Source: JAZDJP01 sp043803805
GTDB taxonomy: Bacteria > Planctomycetota > JAZDJP01
DNA length: 34,717 nucleotides
Reading direction: 5' to 3'
Assembly: GCA_043803805.1 (NCBI GenBank)
Contig: JAZDJP010000100.1
Span: 1-34,717, forward strand
Below the pieces are notes generated by a model. It saw only the letters and a program-made list of their open reading frames with translations, was not told the origin of the DNA and searched no databases. The number at the start of each line of letters is the position of its first letter. Position 1 is the stretch's first letter. Shown piece after piece: positions 5,827 to 12,886 of this stretch. Both the position numbers and the translations under genes were made by a program.

Positions 5827-7887
5827 CTATTCCCCCTTCGGATTCATCACCCGCCCCATGAAAAGTACTACGCCTGTGGCTTTCTCGTAAATTACGAAGA
5901 TAAACGGATGGTCTGCGCGAAATGTAGGTGTGGGCGAGGGCCTTCCCGTAGGCTTCATCGCCACGGCCGTCGCCGCCGCGGCCTCTGTGCCTTTTTCGTT
6001 CACGTCGACGAACGCCTTGTGAAACACCTTGCTGATGCAAAGCGCCTCGATCGACGTCATAGCGGAGAAATCGGCTTTCTCGGAGACAAACGGATTTGCC
6101 ATTCCAAGCGCCGGAAGCGTTCCGAGTCCGTTCGGCCCCAAATCTTTCGTTCCCCATGTCATCCTGAAACGGGGAATGAACACATCAACCTTTTCCTCAT
6201 GTTTTTTTGACAAGTTCCCGATCCATCTCGATATTTGCTCTGGGGAAAGCGCTTTCTCAACTGCGGGCAACCCGTCCTTCTTCTTCGGCAGGAACACCGC
6301 CATGGCGAGTTTTTCGCCTTTGTAGGGAAGTTCCAACGCTTGAATTTCGCCATTCTCAAAGTAGCGAAATTCCGGGGATTCTTTGCCTTCCTTCCACGTG
6401 TACGTCATGAGCGGCGCTTTCGTTTCCTTGCCGTCTTCCAGATAAAACGGTGCGTCTTTCGTGTCATTCTTGTCGAACTCGGTTTTCCAAAACCCGAAGA
6501 AATACACCGCGTTCGTAAGAACAAGGCGCGTCACGGCGTTGACGCCTCCCGGAGGAATGAGATCTTTGATTTTCTTTTCTGTTTTGTTTTCCACCCAGAG
6601 ATTGATGGTTTGGCGCGCCTCTTCGGTTTTTTTGGCGAAATCCACCGTGGCGAGTCCCGCGCCGTAGAAATTCTTGTTAAGGGCGATAAACGGATCGAGG
6701 AATTTGTACCCGTCCTGCCCCCAGAGGGCGTTTGCGACCTTGAAATCAAAAGCGTCTCCGGCGGATTTGCTCGCCGCGAGATTCTTTTCCATCGCCTGGA
6801 ACGCCACCGGGAGACGTTCGTCCGGAAGATTGTACACGAGCGCTTTTTTCATCTCCTCAGCCGTTTCACCTCGCGCTCCGGCGTACGTCATGGCGAGCGC
6901 CGTCCGGATGCTGTACGGCGAAAAGAAAACATTGCCCGCTTCTTTCTCGATGAGTTTCCGGTACATTTCCGCCGCGAAGACGTTGTTGCCATCGGCGAGG
7001 GTTTTCACATCCGCAGAGTCCGAATCCTTCGCAAAATCGGGATACGAAACCGCGACCGGCGGGGATTTCGCGGGTTGTGAACCGCCCGTGCCTGGCGTCG
7101 CCGCAAACCCCATCCACCCCGCTCCGATCAGCACCGCCGTCACAACGGCCACCGCCGACAGAATTTTCACCTTCACCCAAAAGAATTGATTCATGATTTC
7201 CTCCTTGAGCATTTCCACCGTTGCGGATGGAACGGATGCGGCCACGAGGCCGCTTTCCCCTCCCGCGCCCAATCCCCGGAGAACGGTTTCGAGCGTTGGC
7301 GCAACGTCGGCCCGGGCGTTCCGTTCCAGAAGCGCCGCCAGGGCCGCGATCGCCATCACGATGCCCCGCCGGGCCAGACGTCCCCGGAGGCGTTCGAGGC
7401 CCTTCCGGATTCTCGACCGGACGGTTTCCTCGGGACACCCCAGTTCCGCCGCGACCGCGGCCTGGGTTTTCCCTCCCAGAAAATGCATCCGCATCGCCTC
7501 CCGCTCCCGTCCCGGCAACGCATCGAGGGCCGCGTCCAGTTCCGGCGCGACATCCGCCCAGTCCTGTTCCGGCGTCGTGGTCCGCATGGCCGCCCCCTCC
7601 CGTTCGGCTTTCTCCCGCCGGGCCCGCGCCCGTAGCGCCGTCCGGATGGCGAACCCGGACGCCCGCCAGAGCCAGGCCGCGAGGGCGGCCCCATCGCGGA
7701 TCTCCCGCCCCCGCCGGGCGAGCGCGAGAAACACCGCCTGGACCGCGTCGTCAGCCTCCACCTCCCCCAGCGCCCGGCGGCACCGCCCGAGCACCATCGG
7801 CGCGTGCCACCGCACGATTTCCGCGAATGCGGTCTCCTCCCCGGCCCGCCAGCGTTCCAGCCACTCCCGATCCGTTACGGGTCGCAT
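5827..7887 (-). CDS. ECF-type sigma factor fused through a membrane segment to a serpin
   Basis: One uninterrupted 686-residue frame. Residues about 20-88 are sigma region 2 (ADDAVQAVFLALARR, AAWLWRASGFAIRTALRARAR); 115-172 are region 4 (DALPGREREAMRMHFLGGKTQ then AELGCPEETVRSRIRKGLERL). After an Ala-rich linker comes one transmembrane helix (about 238-260) with NQFFWVKVKIL just inside. Residues about 297-686 are a complete serpin: NVFFSPYSI (319-327), TNAVYFFGFW, the hinge EKGTEAAAATAV (631-642) and RADHPFIFVI (657-666). The Ala-rich hinge predicts an inhibitory serpin; by the 17-residue rule P1-P1' is Thr647-Gly648, with Arg649 next. Topology puts the sigma domain in the cytoplasm and the serpin outside. 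ATG 7885-7887 has GGAGA upstream; the frame extends to 8088, but that part shows no sigma homology. The serpin half is visibly poorer in G+C. Sigma factors with C-terminal membrane extensions are known in planctomycetes; I know of none with a serpin. Confidence 0.9.
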   Translation of the reverse strand: MRPVTDREWLERWRAGEETAFAEIVRWHAPMVLGRCRRALGEVEADDAVQAVFLALARRGREIRDGAALAAWLWRASGFAIRTALRARARREKAEREGAAMRTTTPEQDWADVAPELDAALDALPGREREAMRMHFLGGKTQAAVAAELGCPEETVRSRIRKGLERLRGRLARRGIVMAIAALAALLERNARADVAPTLETVLRGLGAGGESGLVAASVPSATVEMLKEEIMNQFFWVKVKILSAVAVVTAVLIGAGWMGFAATPGTGGSQPAKSPPVAVSYPDFAKDSDSADVKTLADGNNVFAAEMYRKLIEKEAGNVFFSPYSIRTALAMTYAGARGETAEEMKKALVYNLPDERLPVAFQAMEKNLAASKSAGDAFDFKVANALWGQDGYKFLDPFIALNKNFYGAGLATVDFAKKTEEARQTINLWVENKTEKKIKDLIPPGGVNAVTRLVLTNAVYFFGFWKTEFDKNDTKDAPFYLEDGKETKAPLMTYTWKEGKESPEFRYFENGEIQALELPYKGEKLAMAVFLPKKKDGLPAVEKALSPEQISRWIGNLSKKHEEKVDVFIPRFRMTWGTKDLGPNGLGTLPALGMANPFVSEKADFSAMTSIEALCISKVFHKAFVDVNEKGTEAAAATAVAMKPTGRPSPTPTFRADHPFIFVIYEKATGVVLFMGRVMNPKGE
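7192..7206 (-). promoter_or_regulatory. Internal Shine-Dalgarno and ATG within the sigma-serpin gene
   Basis: On the minus strand AAGGAGG (7206-7200) is followed by 5 bases and ATG (7194-7192), which is in frame as Met232 of the fusion. Initiation here would yield a separate 455-residue membrane-anchored serpin beginning MNQFFWVKVKIL. This is a better initiation site than the one for the full protein. Confidence 0.6.
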
Positions 7888-8047
7888 AAACCGTTCTCCA
7901 GAAGGAAAGAAGCCGGGACGGGCGTCTTCCGTGAAAAAATCCCGATATTTTTCAAACGAGCGGAATGTCGTCTCCGTACATCTTTTCGGAACAGTATCAC
8001 CCTTCGAAGGTATTTTCCACATCCATGAAAAAATTCGTATTTGCCCC

Positions 8048-8100
8048 TTGACAAAAGATATTGCCATGATATCATTCCGATATAACACCTTTCACGGAGG
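8048..8100 (+). promoter_or_regulatory. Promoter and ribosome binding site of the SPFH gene
   Basis: Consensus TTGACA (8048-8053), a 16-base spacer and TATCAT (8070-8075). GGAGG at 8096-8100 lies 5 bases before ATG 8106. The gap 7888-8105 is markedly A+T-rich and also holds the start region of the divergent sigma-serpin gene, for which no convincing promoter was found. Confidence 0.75.
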
Positions 8101-8105
8101 GCAAA

Positions 8106-9014
8106 ATGAGCCAGGAAATCCGGACGCATGCGGTAAGCGGGTGGCTGGCCCTGTTCGGGGGGGTCCTGCTTTGCATCGTGGCGATTGTGCTTTGCATCAG
8201 CGCCGGGGTCGTCGGAGAGACCCAGCAAAACAGCGCCTTTCTCGCCACGGTGCTGGGGATCACGGGATTCCTGTCGCTCGTGGCGGGCATTATCCTCCTC
8301 ATCGGGGGATTCACCCTCCGCCCGGGGGAGGCGCGGGCGCTGGTGCTCTTCGGGGCGTACAAAGGCACGGTGCGGGAGAGCGGCTTCTTCTGGGCCAATC
8401 CGTTTTACAGCCGGATCAAGACCAAGGTGTCAGTGCGCTTGCAGAACCTGGAAAGTGAAAAGCTCAAGGTCAACGACAAGCGGGGCAACCCCATCGAGAT
8501 CGGCGCGGTGGTGGTCTGGCGGGTCGCCGACACCGCCCAGGCCCTCTTCGATGTGGAAAACTGCGACCACTATGTGAAGGTCCAAAGCGAAGCGGCCCTC
8601 CGCCACCTCGCCAATTCCTACCCCTACGACCACGGCGAGGGGGAGGAGACGGAAATCACCCTCCGGAGCAATCTCGACGAAGTGGCCGTCGCGCTCGTCA
8701 AGGAACTCCACGAACGCCTGAGCAAAGCCGGCGTGTCGGTGGAGGAGGCGCGGATCACCCACCTCGCCTACGCCCCCGAGATCGCCCAGGCGATGCTCCG
8801 CCGCCAGCAGGCGGAGGCCGTCATCGCCGCCCGGAAGAAAATCGTCCACGGCGCGGTGAGCATGGTGGAGATGGCCCTGGCGGAACTCGCCGAAAAGAAC
8901 GTCGTCCAATTGGATGAGGAGCGCAAGGCCGCCATGGTGAGCAACTTGTTGGTGGTGCTCTGCGGCGAGGCCGAGGCCCAACCGGTGATCAACACGGGGA
9001 CGCTGTACAACTGA
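8106..9014 (+). CDS. SPFH/Band-7 domain membrane protein
   Basis: A 302-residue protein with two N-terminal membrane segments (about 12-34 and 45-66) followed by a SPFH (stomatin/prohibitin/flotillin/HflK-C) domain: LRPGEARALVLFGAYKGTVRESGFFWANPF, then NDKRGNPIEIGAVVVWRVADTAQALF and the coiled region RITHLAYAPEIAQAMLRRQQAEAVIAARK. SPFH proteins assemble into ring scaffolds that organise membrane proteins or hold proteases. ATG 8106 is set by the GGAGG and the promoter just upstream. It heads a cluster with a small Cys protein, a GIN-domain protein and an Arc-like regulator. From memory, SPFH genes with a downstream Arc-like gene also occur in actinobacteria, so the pair may be a conserved unit of unknown role. 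The divergent neighbour is the sigma-serpin gene, a candidate regulator of the cluster (inference). Confidence 0.92.
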   Translation: MSQEIRTHAVSGWLALFGGVLLCIVAIVLCISAGVVGETQQNSAFLATVLGITGFLSLVAGIILLIGGFTLRPGEARALVLFGAYKGTVRESGFFWANPFYSRIKTKVSVRLQNLESEKLKVNDKRGNPIEIGAVVVWRVADTAQALFDVENCDHYVKVQSEAALRHLANSYPYDHGEGEETEITLRSNLDEVAVALVKELHERLSKAGVSVEEARITHLAYAPEIAQAMLRRQQAEAVIAARKKIVHGAVSMVEMALAELAEKNVVQLDEERKAAMVSNLLVVLCGEAEAQPVINTGTLYN

Positions 9015-9099
9015 TGCGTGGATCGTGTTCGTGGCTCGTGGTTCGACCTGATTATTGATTGTTAAGGAATGCCCACCATGAACAGAATACGGAAATCCG

Positions 9100-9164
9100 C
9101 TCATCCTGAGCCAGTCGAAGGATGAGCCATCGCTCTGCTCATGGTTCGACGGGCTCACCATGAG
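9100..9164. repeat. Paired-hairpin repeat with complementary loops, copy 2
   Basis: The first hairpin has stem CTCATCCT/AGGATGAG (9100-9107, 9119-9126) and loop GAGCCAGTCGA. The second has stem CTCATGGT/ACCATGAG (9138-9145, 9157-9164) and loop TCGACGGGCTC. The two loops are complementary at 10 of 11 positions. The element sits between the SPFH gene and the small Cys-protein gene. Confidence 0.85.
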
Positions 9165-9185
9165 CGGGAGATAGGAAGGACAATC

Positions 9186-9314
9186 ATGGGCGTCATATCA
9201 TCCGAATCATCCGTCGTGCGGACGGGGAAGTGCACGGCCTTCGCCTGCAAACACTGCGGCCATGTGGACTGGCGGGTGGACCCGGCGAAACTTCGGAAAT
9301 TGGTGGATGGATAA
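9186..9314 (+). CDS. 42-residue cysteine-containing protein
   Basis: A short frame from ATG 9186 to TAA, with a good GGAAGGA ribosome binding site just upstream and an AGGAGG immediately after its stop serving the next gene. It contains Cys16, then CKHCGH (Cys21, Cys24, His26), which could bind one zinc or another metal as a half zinc ribbon, and a charged C-terminal helix DPAKLRKLVDG. The placement between the SPFH and GIN-domain genes, with signals on both sides, argues that it is real despite its size. No function is known to me; a metal-dependent adaptor or regulator of the cluster is one possibility (inference). Confidence 0.65.
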   Translation: MGVISSESSVVRTGKCTAFACKHCGHVDWRVDPAKLRKLVDG

Positions 9315-9326
9315 CAGGAGGCGAAA

Positions 9327-10220
9327 ATGGGCATTGTCATGAACGATTCCCGCGGCGGGGTGGAAAAAGGTTCCAAGCGATCGGTGGCGTCGGTGGCGAT
9401 TGCTGTCGGCGGTGGGTGTGCGATGCTCGTCGGCGTGTTGACATATATCTTCATCGCCCCTTCCCGTGACCTAAGGGTAAGGAAAGTAGATAGACAGGAA
9501 ATGGAAAGGGCGGAGACGATGCCAGAGAGCCCCCCCGAATCTCCCGTCGGGGCAAATCCCGGAAGCCTTAACATCACGATCCCGGATGAAAATGGTTTGG
9601 TCATCGTCAACGGCAACGTCATTGGCGGAAACCTGACGAAGGGTTCCGGCCGTGTGACAACGGAAACCCGCCCTGTCGGGGATTTCACAGCGGTGGAGGT
9701 GAACACCTCCGCCGATGTGACCCTGACCGCCGTCGGGAAACCGTCCCTTGTTCTCGAGGGAGATGACAATATCCTGCCCCTGGTGACAACCGATGTGAAT
9801 AACGGGACTCTCGTCCTTTCCGCCAAGGGAAATTATTCCACGAAAAATCCGATTCGCGTTCGTCTGACCACCGCGGCGATAAACGCGTTGACGATCAACG
9901 GCTCCGGGGATGCCCGTCTGGACAGCGTGACGGGGGAGGAATTGAATCTCGTCATCCAAGGATCGGGGGACATCACGGCGGCGGGACGGGTGAACCGGCT
10001 TGCCGCCGTCATCGGAGGAAGCGGGAACATCCGCGCGAAGGAACTTGTCGCGGGGAATTGCCAGGTCATGGTGAACGGATCGGGGGACGCGGAGGTCTTT
10101 GCCACAACCGGGATCACCGCCGAGGTGAACGGCAGCGGGAATATCGTGTATTACGGCTCCCCCAAGATCGATGTGTCCGTGCGTTCGAATGGTTCAGGAA
10201 GCATCCGCTCGGGGAAGTAG
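9327..10220 (+). CDS. GIN-domain (DUF2807) surface or periplasmic protein
   Basis: A 297-residue protein. Residues about 20-45 are a hydrophobic segment (VASVAIAVGGGCAMLVGVLTYIFIA) that anchors or exports it. From about 110 to the end it is a right-handed beta-helix type repeat domain: VGDFTAVEVNTSADVTLT, then recurring GSGD/GSGN turns (NGSGDARLDSV, QGSGDITAAG, GGSGNIRAKEL, NGSGDAEVFA, NGSGNIVYYG, NGSGSIRSGK). This is the pattern of the GIN/DUF2807 domain, described as a putative adhesin head and often encoded near envelope-stress genes. ATG 9327 follows AGGAGG with 6 bases between. A sampled line (9601-9660) has 35 G+C of 60, lower than the core genes. It probably forms one unit with the SPFH gene. 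Confidence 0.85.
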   Translation: MGIVMNDSRGGVEKGSKRSVASVAIAVGGGCAMLVGVLTYIFIAPSRDLRVRKVDRQEMERAETMPESPPESPVGANPGSLNITIPDENGLVIVNGNVIGGNLTKGSGRVTTETRPVGDFTAVEVNTSADVTLTAVGKPSLVLEGDDNILPLVTTDVNNGTLVLSAKGNYSTKNPIRVRLTTAAINALTINGSGDARLDSVTGEELNLVIQGSGDITAAGRVNRLAAVIGGSGNIRAKELVAGNCQVMVNGSGDAEVFATTGITAEVNGSGNIVYYGSPKIDVSVRSNGSGSIRSGK

Positions 10221-10238
10221 GGCATTTTGACAAGTCCG

Positions 10239-10314
10239 CTCATCCTGAGCCCGTCGAAGGATGAGCCAAAGCGTGTTACCTGCATGGCTCATGGTTCGAC
10301 AAGCTCACCATGAG
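10239..10314. repeat. Paired-hairpin repeat with complementary loops, copy 3
   Basis: The first hairpin has stem CTCATCCT/AGGATGAG (10239-10246, 10258-10265) and loop GAGCCCGTCGA. The second has stem CTCATGGT/ACCATGAG (10288-10295, 10307-10314) and loop TCGACAAGCTC, complementary at 9 of 11. It lies between the GIN and Arc-like genes. Confidence 0.85.
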
Positions 10315-10342
10315 CGGATTTTCATGAGGCTTATACCCGGCC

Positions 10343-10519
10343 ATGGACGCCAAGAAATCATTTCTCCTGCGCATCCCGCCCGACCTCTGGAAGGAGATCG
10401 AATCCTGGGCGGCCGGGGAACTCCGGAGCGTCAACGGCCAGATCGAATATCTCCTCCGGGAAGCGGCGGCCCGGCGCAAAAAGCCCACTCCCCCGCCGGA
10501 GGGAAAACCCGAGGCGTGA
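10343..10519 (+). CDS. Arc-like ribbon-helix-helix DNA-binding protein
   Basis: A 58-residue protein from ATG 10343 to TGA. The sequence KKSFLLRIPPDLWKEIESWA, then GELRSVNGQIEYLLREAAARRK, matches the Arc/MetJ ribbon-helix-helix fold: a beta strand (SFLLRI) that dimerises and contacts the DNA major groove, then two helices with the 'RSVNGQIEYLLREA' motif shared with phage Arc repressor. It likely binds DNA as a dimer or tetramer and may regulate the SPFH cluster that precedes it. There is no clear ribosome binding site; a TTATAC at 10331-10336 could be a close -10 box. The N-terminus MDAKKSFLLRIPP fits the usual start of such proteins. Confidence 0.82.
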   Translation: MDAKKSFLLRIPPDLWKEIESWAAGELRSVNGQIEYLLREAAARRKKPTPPPEGKPEA

Positions 10520-10536
10520 CTCGTGGCCCGTGAACC

Positions 10537-10570
10537 GCGCCTCGCAGAAAACCGGAAACTGGCAAACGGA
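10537..10570. repeat. 'ccggaaactgg' micro-repeat
   Basis: The 23 bases at 10537-10559 (GCGCCTCGCAG, then AAAACCGGAAAC) recur exactly at 11749-11771. Degenerate GGAAACTGGCAAACGGAA words follow. A related block is at 5681-5718. Confidence 0.85.
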
Positions 10571-10611
10571 ATCGCTTGGATGACGTCTTATCAAACAAGG
10601 AGAAATCTCTC

Positions 10612-11685
10612 ATGACTTCTCGCTCCACGCTGGTTATCGTCCTCGCCGTCGCCGGCATCGCCGGGACCGCGGCCCTGGCGGTCCGGAACCACGCGTTGTC
10701 CGGCCGCATCGCGGATCTCGAGGCCCGCGCGAAGAAACTCGCCGCCGCGGAGAAAACGTCGGCTCAGGCGCAAGAAGCCTCCCACCGCGCCGTTCAGCGG
10801 GTTCGCGACCTCACGACGGCCCGGGACGCCGCCGAGGCGCGGGCGACCGCGGCCGAAACACGATTGGCGGCCCCGGCAACGCCCTCCCCCGCCCCATCTC
10901 CCATCCCCCTGCCCTCCGAAAATCCCGCCCCGAAGGCGAAACGCGGCGGGATGAAAAAGATGCTGATGATGATGAAAACCGCCACGGACAACCCGGCCAT
11001 GAAGTCACAGGTCCGTCAGGGATTCCGGATGATGATGGATCCCCTCTACAAGGAACTTCTCGCCGGCTGGGGGCTCGACGAGAAAACCCGGGGGGAGGTG
11101 ATGGACGCGATCGCGGACCGCGCGGTTTCCCTGCAAATGGACATCGGAATGCTCATTCTGGACGACACAGTTCCGGAAGCGGAAATTCTCCGGAAACAGC
11201 AGGATGCCCTGACCGCGTCCGACACCGCGCTTTCCGCGCTCGTCGGCACCGGACGGCTGGCCGAAATTGACACCTTTGAAAAGACACTGCCCGAAAAAAT
11301 GATGCGCCGGCAAATCGACCAGGAAGTTTCGGCGCTCGCCCTCGACCCGGGCCGGAAGGAAACACTCGCCGGGATCCTGCTGGAGGAGCAGAAGGCCGCC
11401 GCGGCCGATCTGGGCGGCATGCATCATGGACCGGAGGATGGGTTCCGCCGGTTCACGGCCGAGGACATCCGGAAAAGCCGGGAGATGTTCGACGGGGAGG
11501 GATTTTCAGCCGTCGTCACGAAGATGCGGGAATCCCACCAGAAGGTGATGGACCGGGCCAAGCCGATTCTCTCCCCCGAGGAGTTTCAGACGTTCGAAAA
11601 ACAGGAGGCGGCCAAGATTCAGATGATCGAAATGAGTATGAAAATGATGGAGGCGATGGGCGGCGGAGAACCGGAGGCGAAATAG
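10612..11685 (+). CDS. Membrane-anchored coiled-coil protein of unknown function
   Basis: A 357-residue protein starting at ATG 10612, with AAGGAG 9 bases upstream; a longer frame from 10576 runs over this ribosome binding site. Residues 4-23 are a hydrophobic anchor (RSTLVIVLAVAGIAGTAALAV). Residues about 28-85 are an Ala/Arg/Glu-rich coiled coil, followed by a Pro-rich linker (about 85-112) and a largely helical C-terminal region containing MKKMLMMMK, a second charged helical stretch and a Met/Glu-rich end (IQMIEMSMKMMEAMGGGEPEAK). The shape is that of a periplasmic or cytoplasmic-facing helical protein tethered to the membrane. I do not recognise the family. Methionine is unusually frequent near 114-125, 148-152 and 342-352, which might hint at metal binding, but this is speculation. 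Confidence 0.75.
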   Translation: MTSRSTLVIVLAVAGIAGTAALAVRNHALSGRIADLEARAKKLAAAEKTSAQAQEASHRAVQRVRDLTTARDAAEARATAAETRLAAPATPSPAPSPIPLPSENPAPKAKRGGMKKMLMMMKTATDNPAMKSQVRQGFRMMMDPLYKELLAGWGLDEKTRGEVMDAIADRAVSLQMDIGMLILDDTVPEAEILRKQQDALTASDTALSALVGTGRLAEIDTFEKTLPEKMMRRQIDQEVSALALDPGRKETLAGILLEEQKAAAADLGGMHHGPEDGFRRFTAEDIRKSREMFDGEGFSAVVTKMRESHQKVMDRAKPILSPEEFQTFEKQEAAKIQMIEMSMKMMEAMGGGEPEAK

Positions 11686-11700
11686 GAACATCATTTCCAA

Positions 11701-11800
11701 GAGTTCTGAGTTCAAGGAGGTTTATTCCGAATTCGCCCTGCAACTCTCGCGCCTCGCAGAAAACCGGAAACGGAAAACTGGAAACCGGAAACTGAAGGGA
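11701..11800. repeat. Micro-repeat block before the trypsin-like gene
   Basis: Begins with GAGTTCTGAGTTC (compare 5550) and contains the exact copy of 10537-10559 at 11749-11771, followed by GGAAACGGAAAACTGGAAACCGG-like words. A TAGAAT at 11832-11837 downstream may be the -10 box of the next gene, but no -35 supports it. Confidence 0.8.
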
Positions 11801-11902
11801 AACGGTTCTGGCCGGACAACGCCGGGAATTGTAGAATGCCCAGACGGAAATCACCCCGGCCGGCGTTACCCGGTGTGTACGCTTTTTGAAAGGATCGCCC
11901 TT

Positions 11903-12751
11903 ATGCCCCGTTTTCTGTCCGTCCTTCTGGCCGCGGCGCTCGCCGCCCCGACCGCATTCGCCGACGCCCCGGCCGACGCCGGACGCGAGATCCTCGCGAA
12001 GTATCAGGACGCCGTCGTCCACGTGCGTCTGGTGCTCAAGATCACCATCAGCCGCGGCGGCCAGGCCCAGACCCAGGAGCAGAAGGTCGAGGCCACGGGA
12101 ACGGTTCTCGATTCCTCGGGCCTCACCCTGGTGTCCCTGTCCCAGACCGATCCCGGCGCCCTCATGTCGGCGCGCCTGCCGGCCGGGGTGGAGATGACCT
12201 CGGACGTTTCCGACGCGGCCTTCCTGTATCCCGACGGGAAGGAGATCCCGGCGAAGATCGTCCTCCGGGACAAGGATCTCGACATGGCCTTCGTCCGGCC
12301 CGCCGAGAAACTCGCCGCGCCGGCCGCCGCCGTGGCCCTCGCGCAGGACGCGAAACTCCGCATTCTGGACGAGGTGGTCATTCTTTCGCGCCTCGGGAAA
12401 ATCGCCAGCCGCGTCCCGTCGGTGACTCTGAACCGCATCGCCTCCATCGTGGAGAAGCCGCGCACGTTTTACAATCCGGAGGGACCCGGCGCCAACAGCC
12501 TGGGCGCTCCGGCCTTCACCCTCGACGGAAAACTCATCGGAGTGATCCTCCTCAGGTCTCTCAAGACCGAGGGGCGCGTCGGCGCCGAGCCGCCCATGGC
12601 CATCATCCTGCCCGTCGCGGATATCCTGGAATCCGCCAAGCAGGCCCCCGAGGAGGCCAAGGCCGCCGCGGAAAAGACGGCGGAACCGGAGAAGAAGTCG
12701 GAGGGGGAAAAGGCCCCGGAGACGGAGAAGAAAGAGGAACCGAAGGAATAA
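11903..12751 (+). CDS. Secreted degenerate trypsin-like (HtrA-fold) protein
   Basis: A 282-residue protein with a signal peptide (MPRFLSVLLAAALAAPTAFA, cut after about Ala20). The body follows the order of an HtrA-type trypsin domain: ATGTVLDSSGLTLVS (64-78), LRDKDLDMAFVRP (121-133) and GANSLGAPAFTLDGKLIGVIL (196-216). The catalytic His position reads LVSLSQ instead of TNHHV, so His is missing, while Asp127 and a Ser199 in NSLGAP remain; the protein is probably not an active protease. The last 40 residues are a Glu/Lys/Pro-rich tail. AAGGA precedes ATG 11903. The active HtrA-like gene follows directly, so the pair may act together, the inactive one as a partner or substrate-binding subunit (inference). 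Confidence 0.78.
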   Translation: MPRFLSVLLAAALAAPTAFADAPADAGREILAKYQDAVVHVRLVLKITISRGGQAQTQEQKVEATGTVLDSSGLTLVSLSQTDPGALMSARLPAGVEMTSDVSDAAFLYPDGKEIPAKIVLRDKDLDMAFVRPAEKLAAPAAAVALAQDAKLRILDEVVILSRLGKIASRVPSVTLNRIASIVEKPRTFYNPEGPGANSLGAPAFTLDGKLIGVILLRSLKTEGRVGAEPPMAIILPVADILESAKQAPEEAKAAAEKTAEPEKKSEGEKAPETEKKEEPKE

Positions 12752-12756
12752 AAAAA

Positions 12757-12857
12757 ACAAACACCAAATAACAAACACCAAACAACACCGGACCCTGTTT
12801 CGTTTGGTGTTTGTTGCTTGGAAATTGGAAAATTGGATCTTGTTTGGTGTTTGTAAT
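12757..12857. repeat. Nested inverted micro-repeats ('aaacaccaa')
   Basis: AACAAACACCAAAC at 12770-12783 is exactly complementary to 12802-12815; outer copies at about 12757-12769 and 12841-12857 can pair as well. The element fills the gap between the two trypsin-like genes and could fold into a long stem, perhaps attenuating transcription. Confidence 0.8.
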
Positions 12858-12886
12858 TTGGTAATTGGTTATTTTCAGGAGTCCCC

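Noticed and set aside
7888..8088. 67-codon N-terminal extension of the sigma-serpin gene
   Set aside because: The translation has no sigma similarity, the region is A+T-rich and intergenic in character, and GGAGA marks the ATG at 7887; the extension also overlaps the divergent SPFH promoter.
9078..9125. Tiny frame MNRIRKSAHPEPVEG before the Cys-protein gene
   Set aside because: It ends within the dispersed hairpin repeat, and the SAHPEPVEG peptide is a well-known artefact of translating this repeat.
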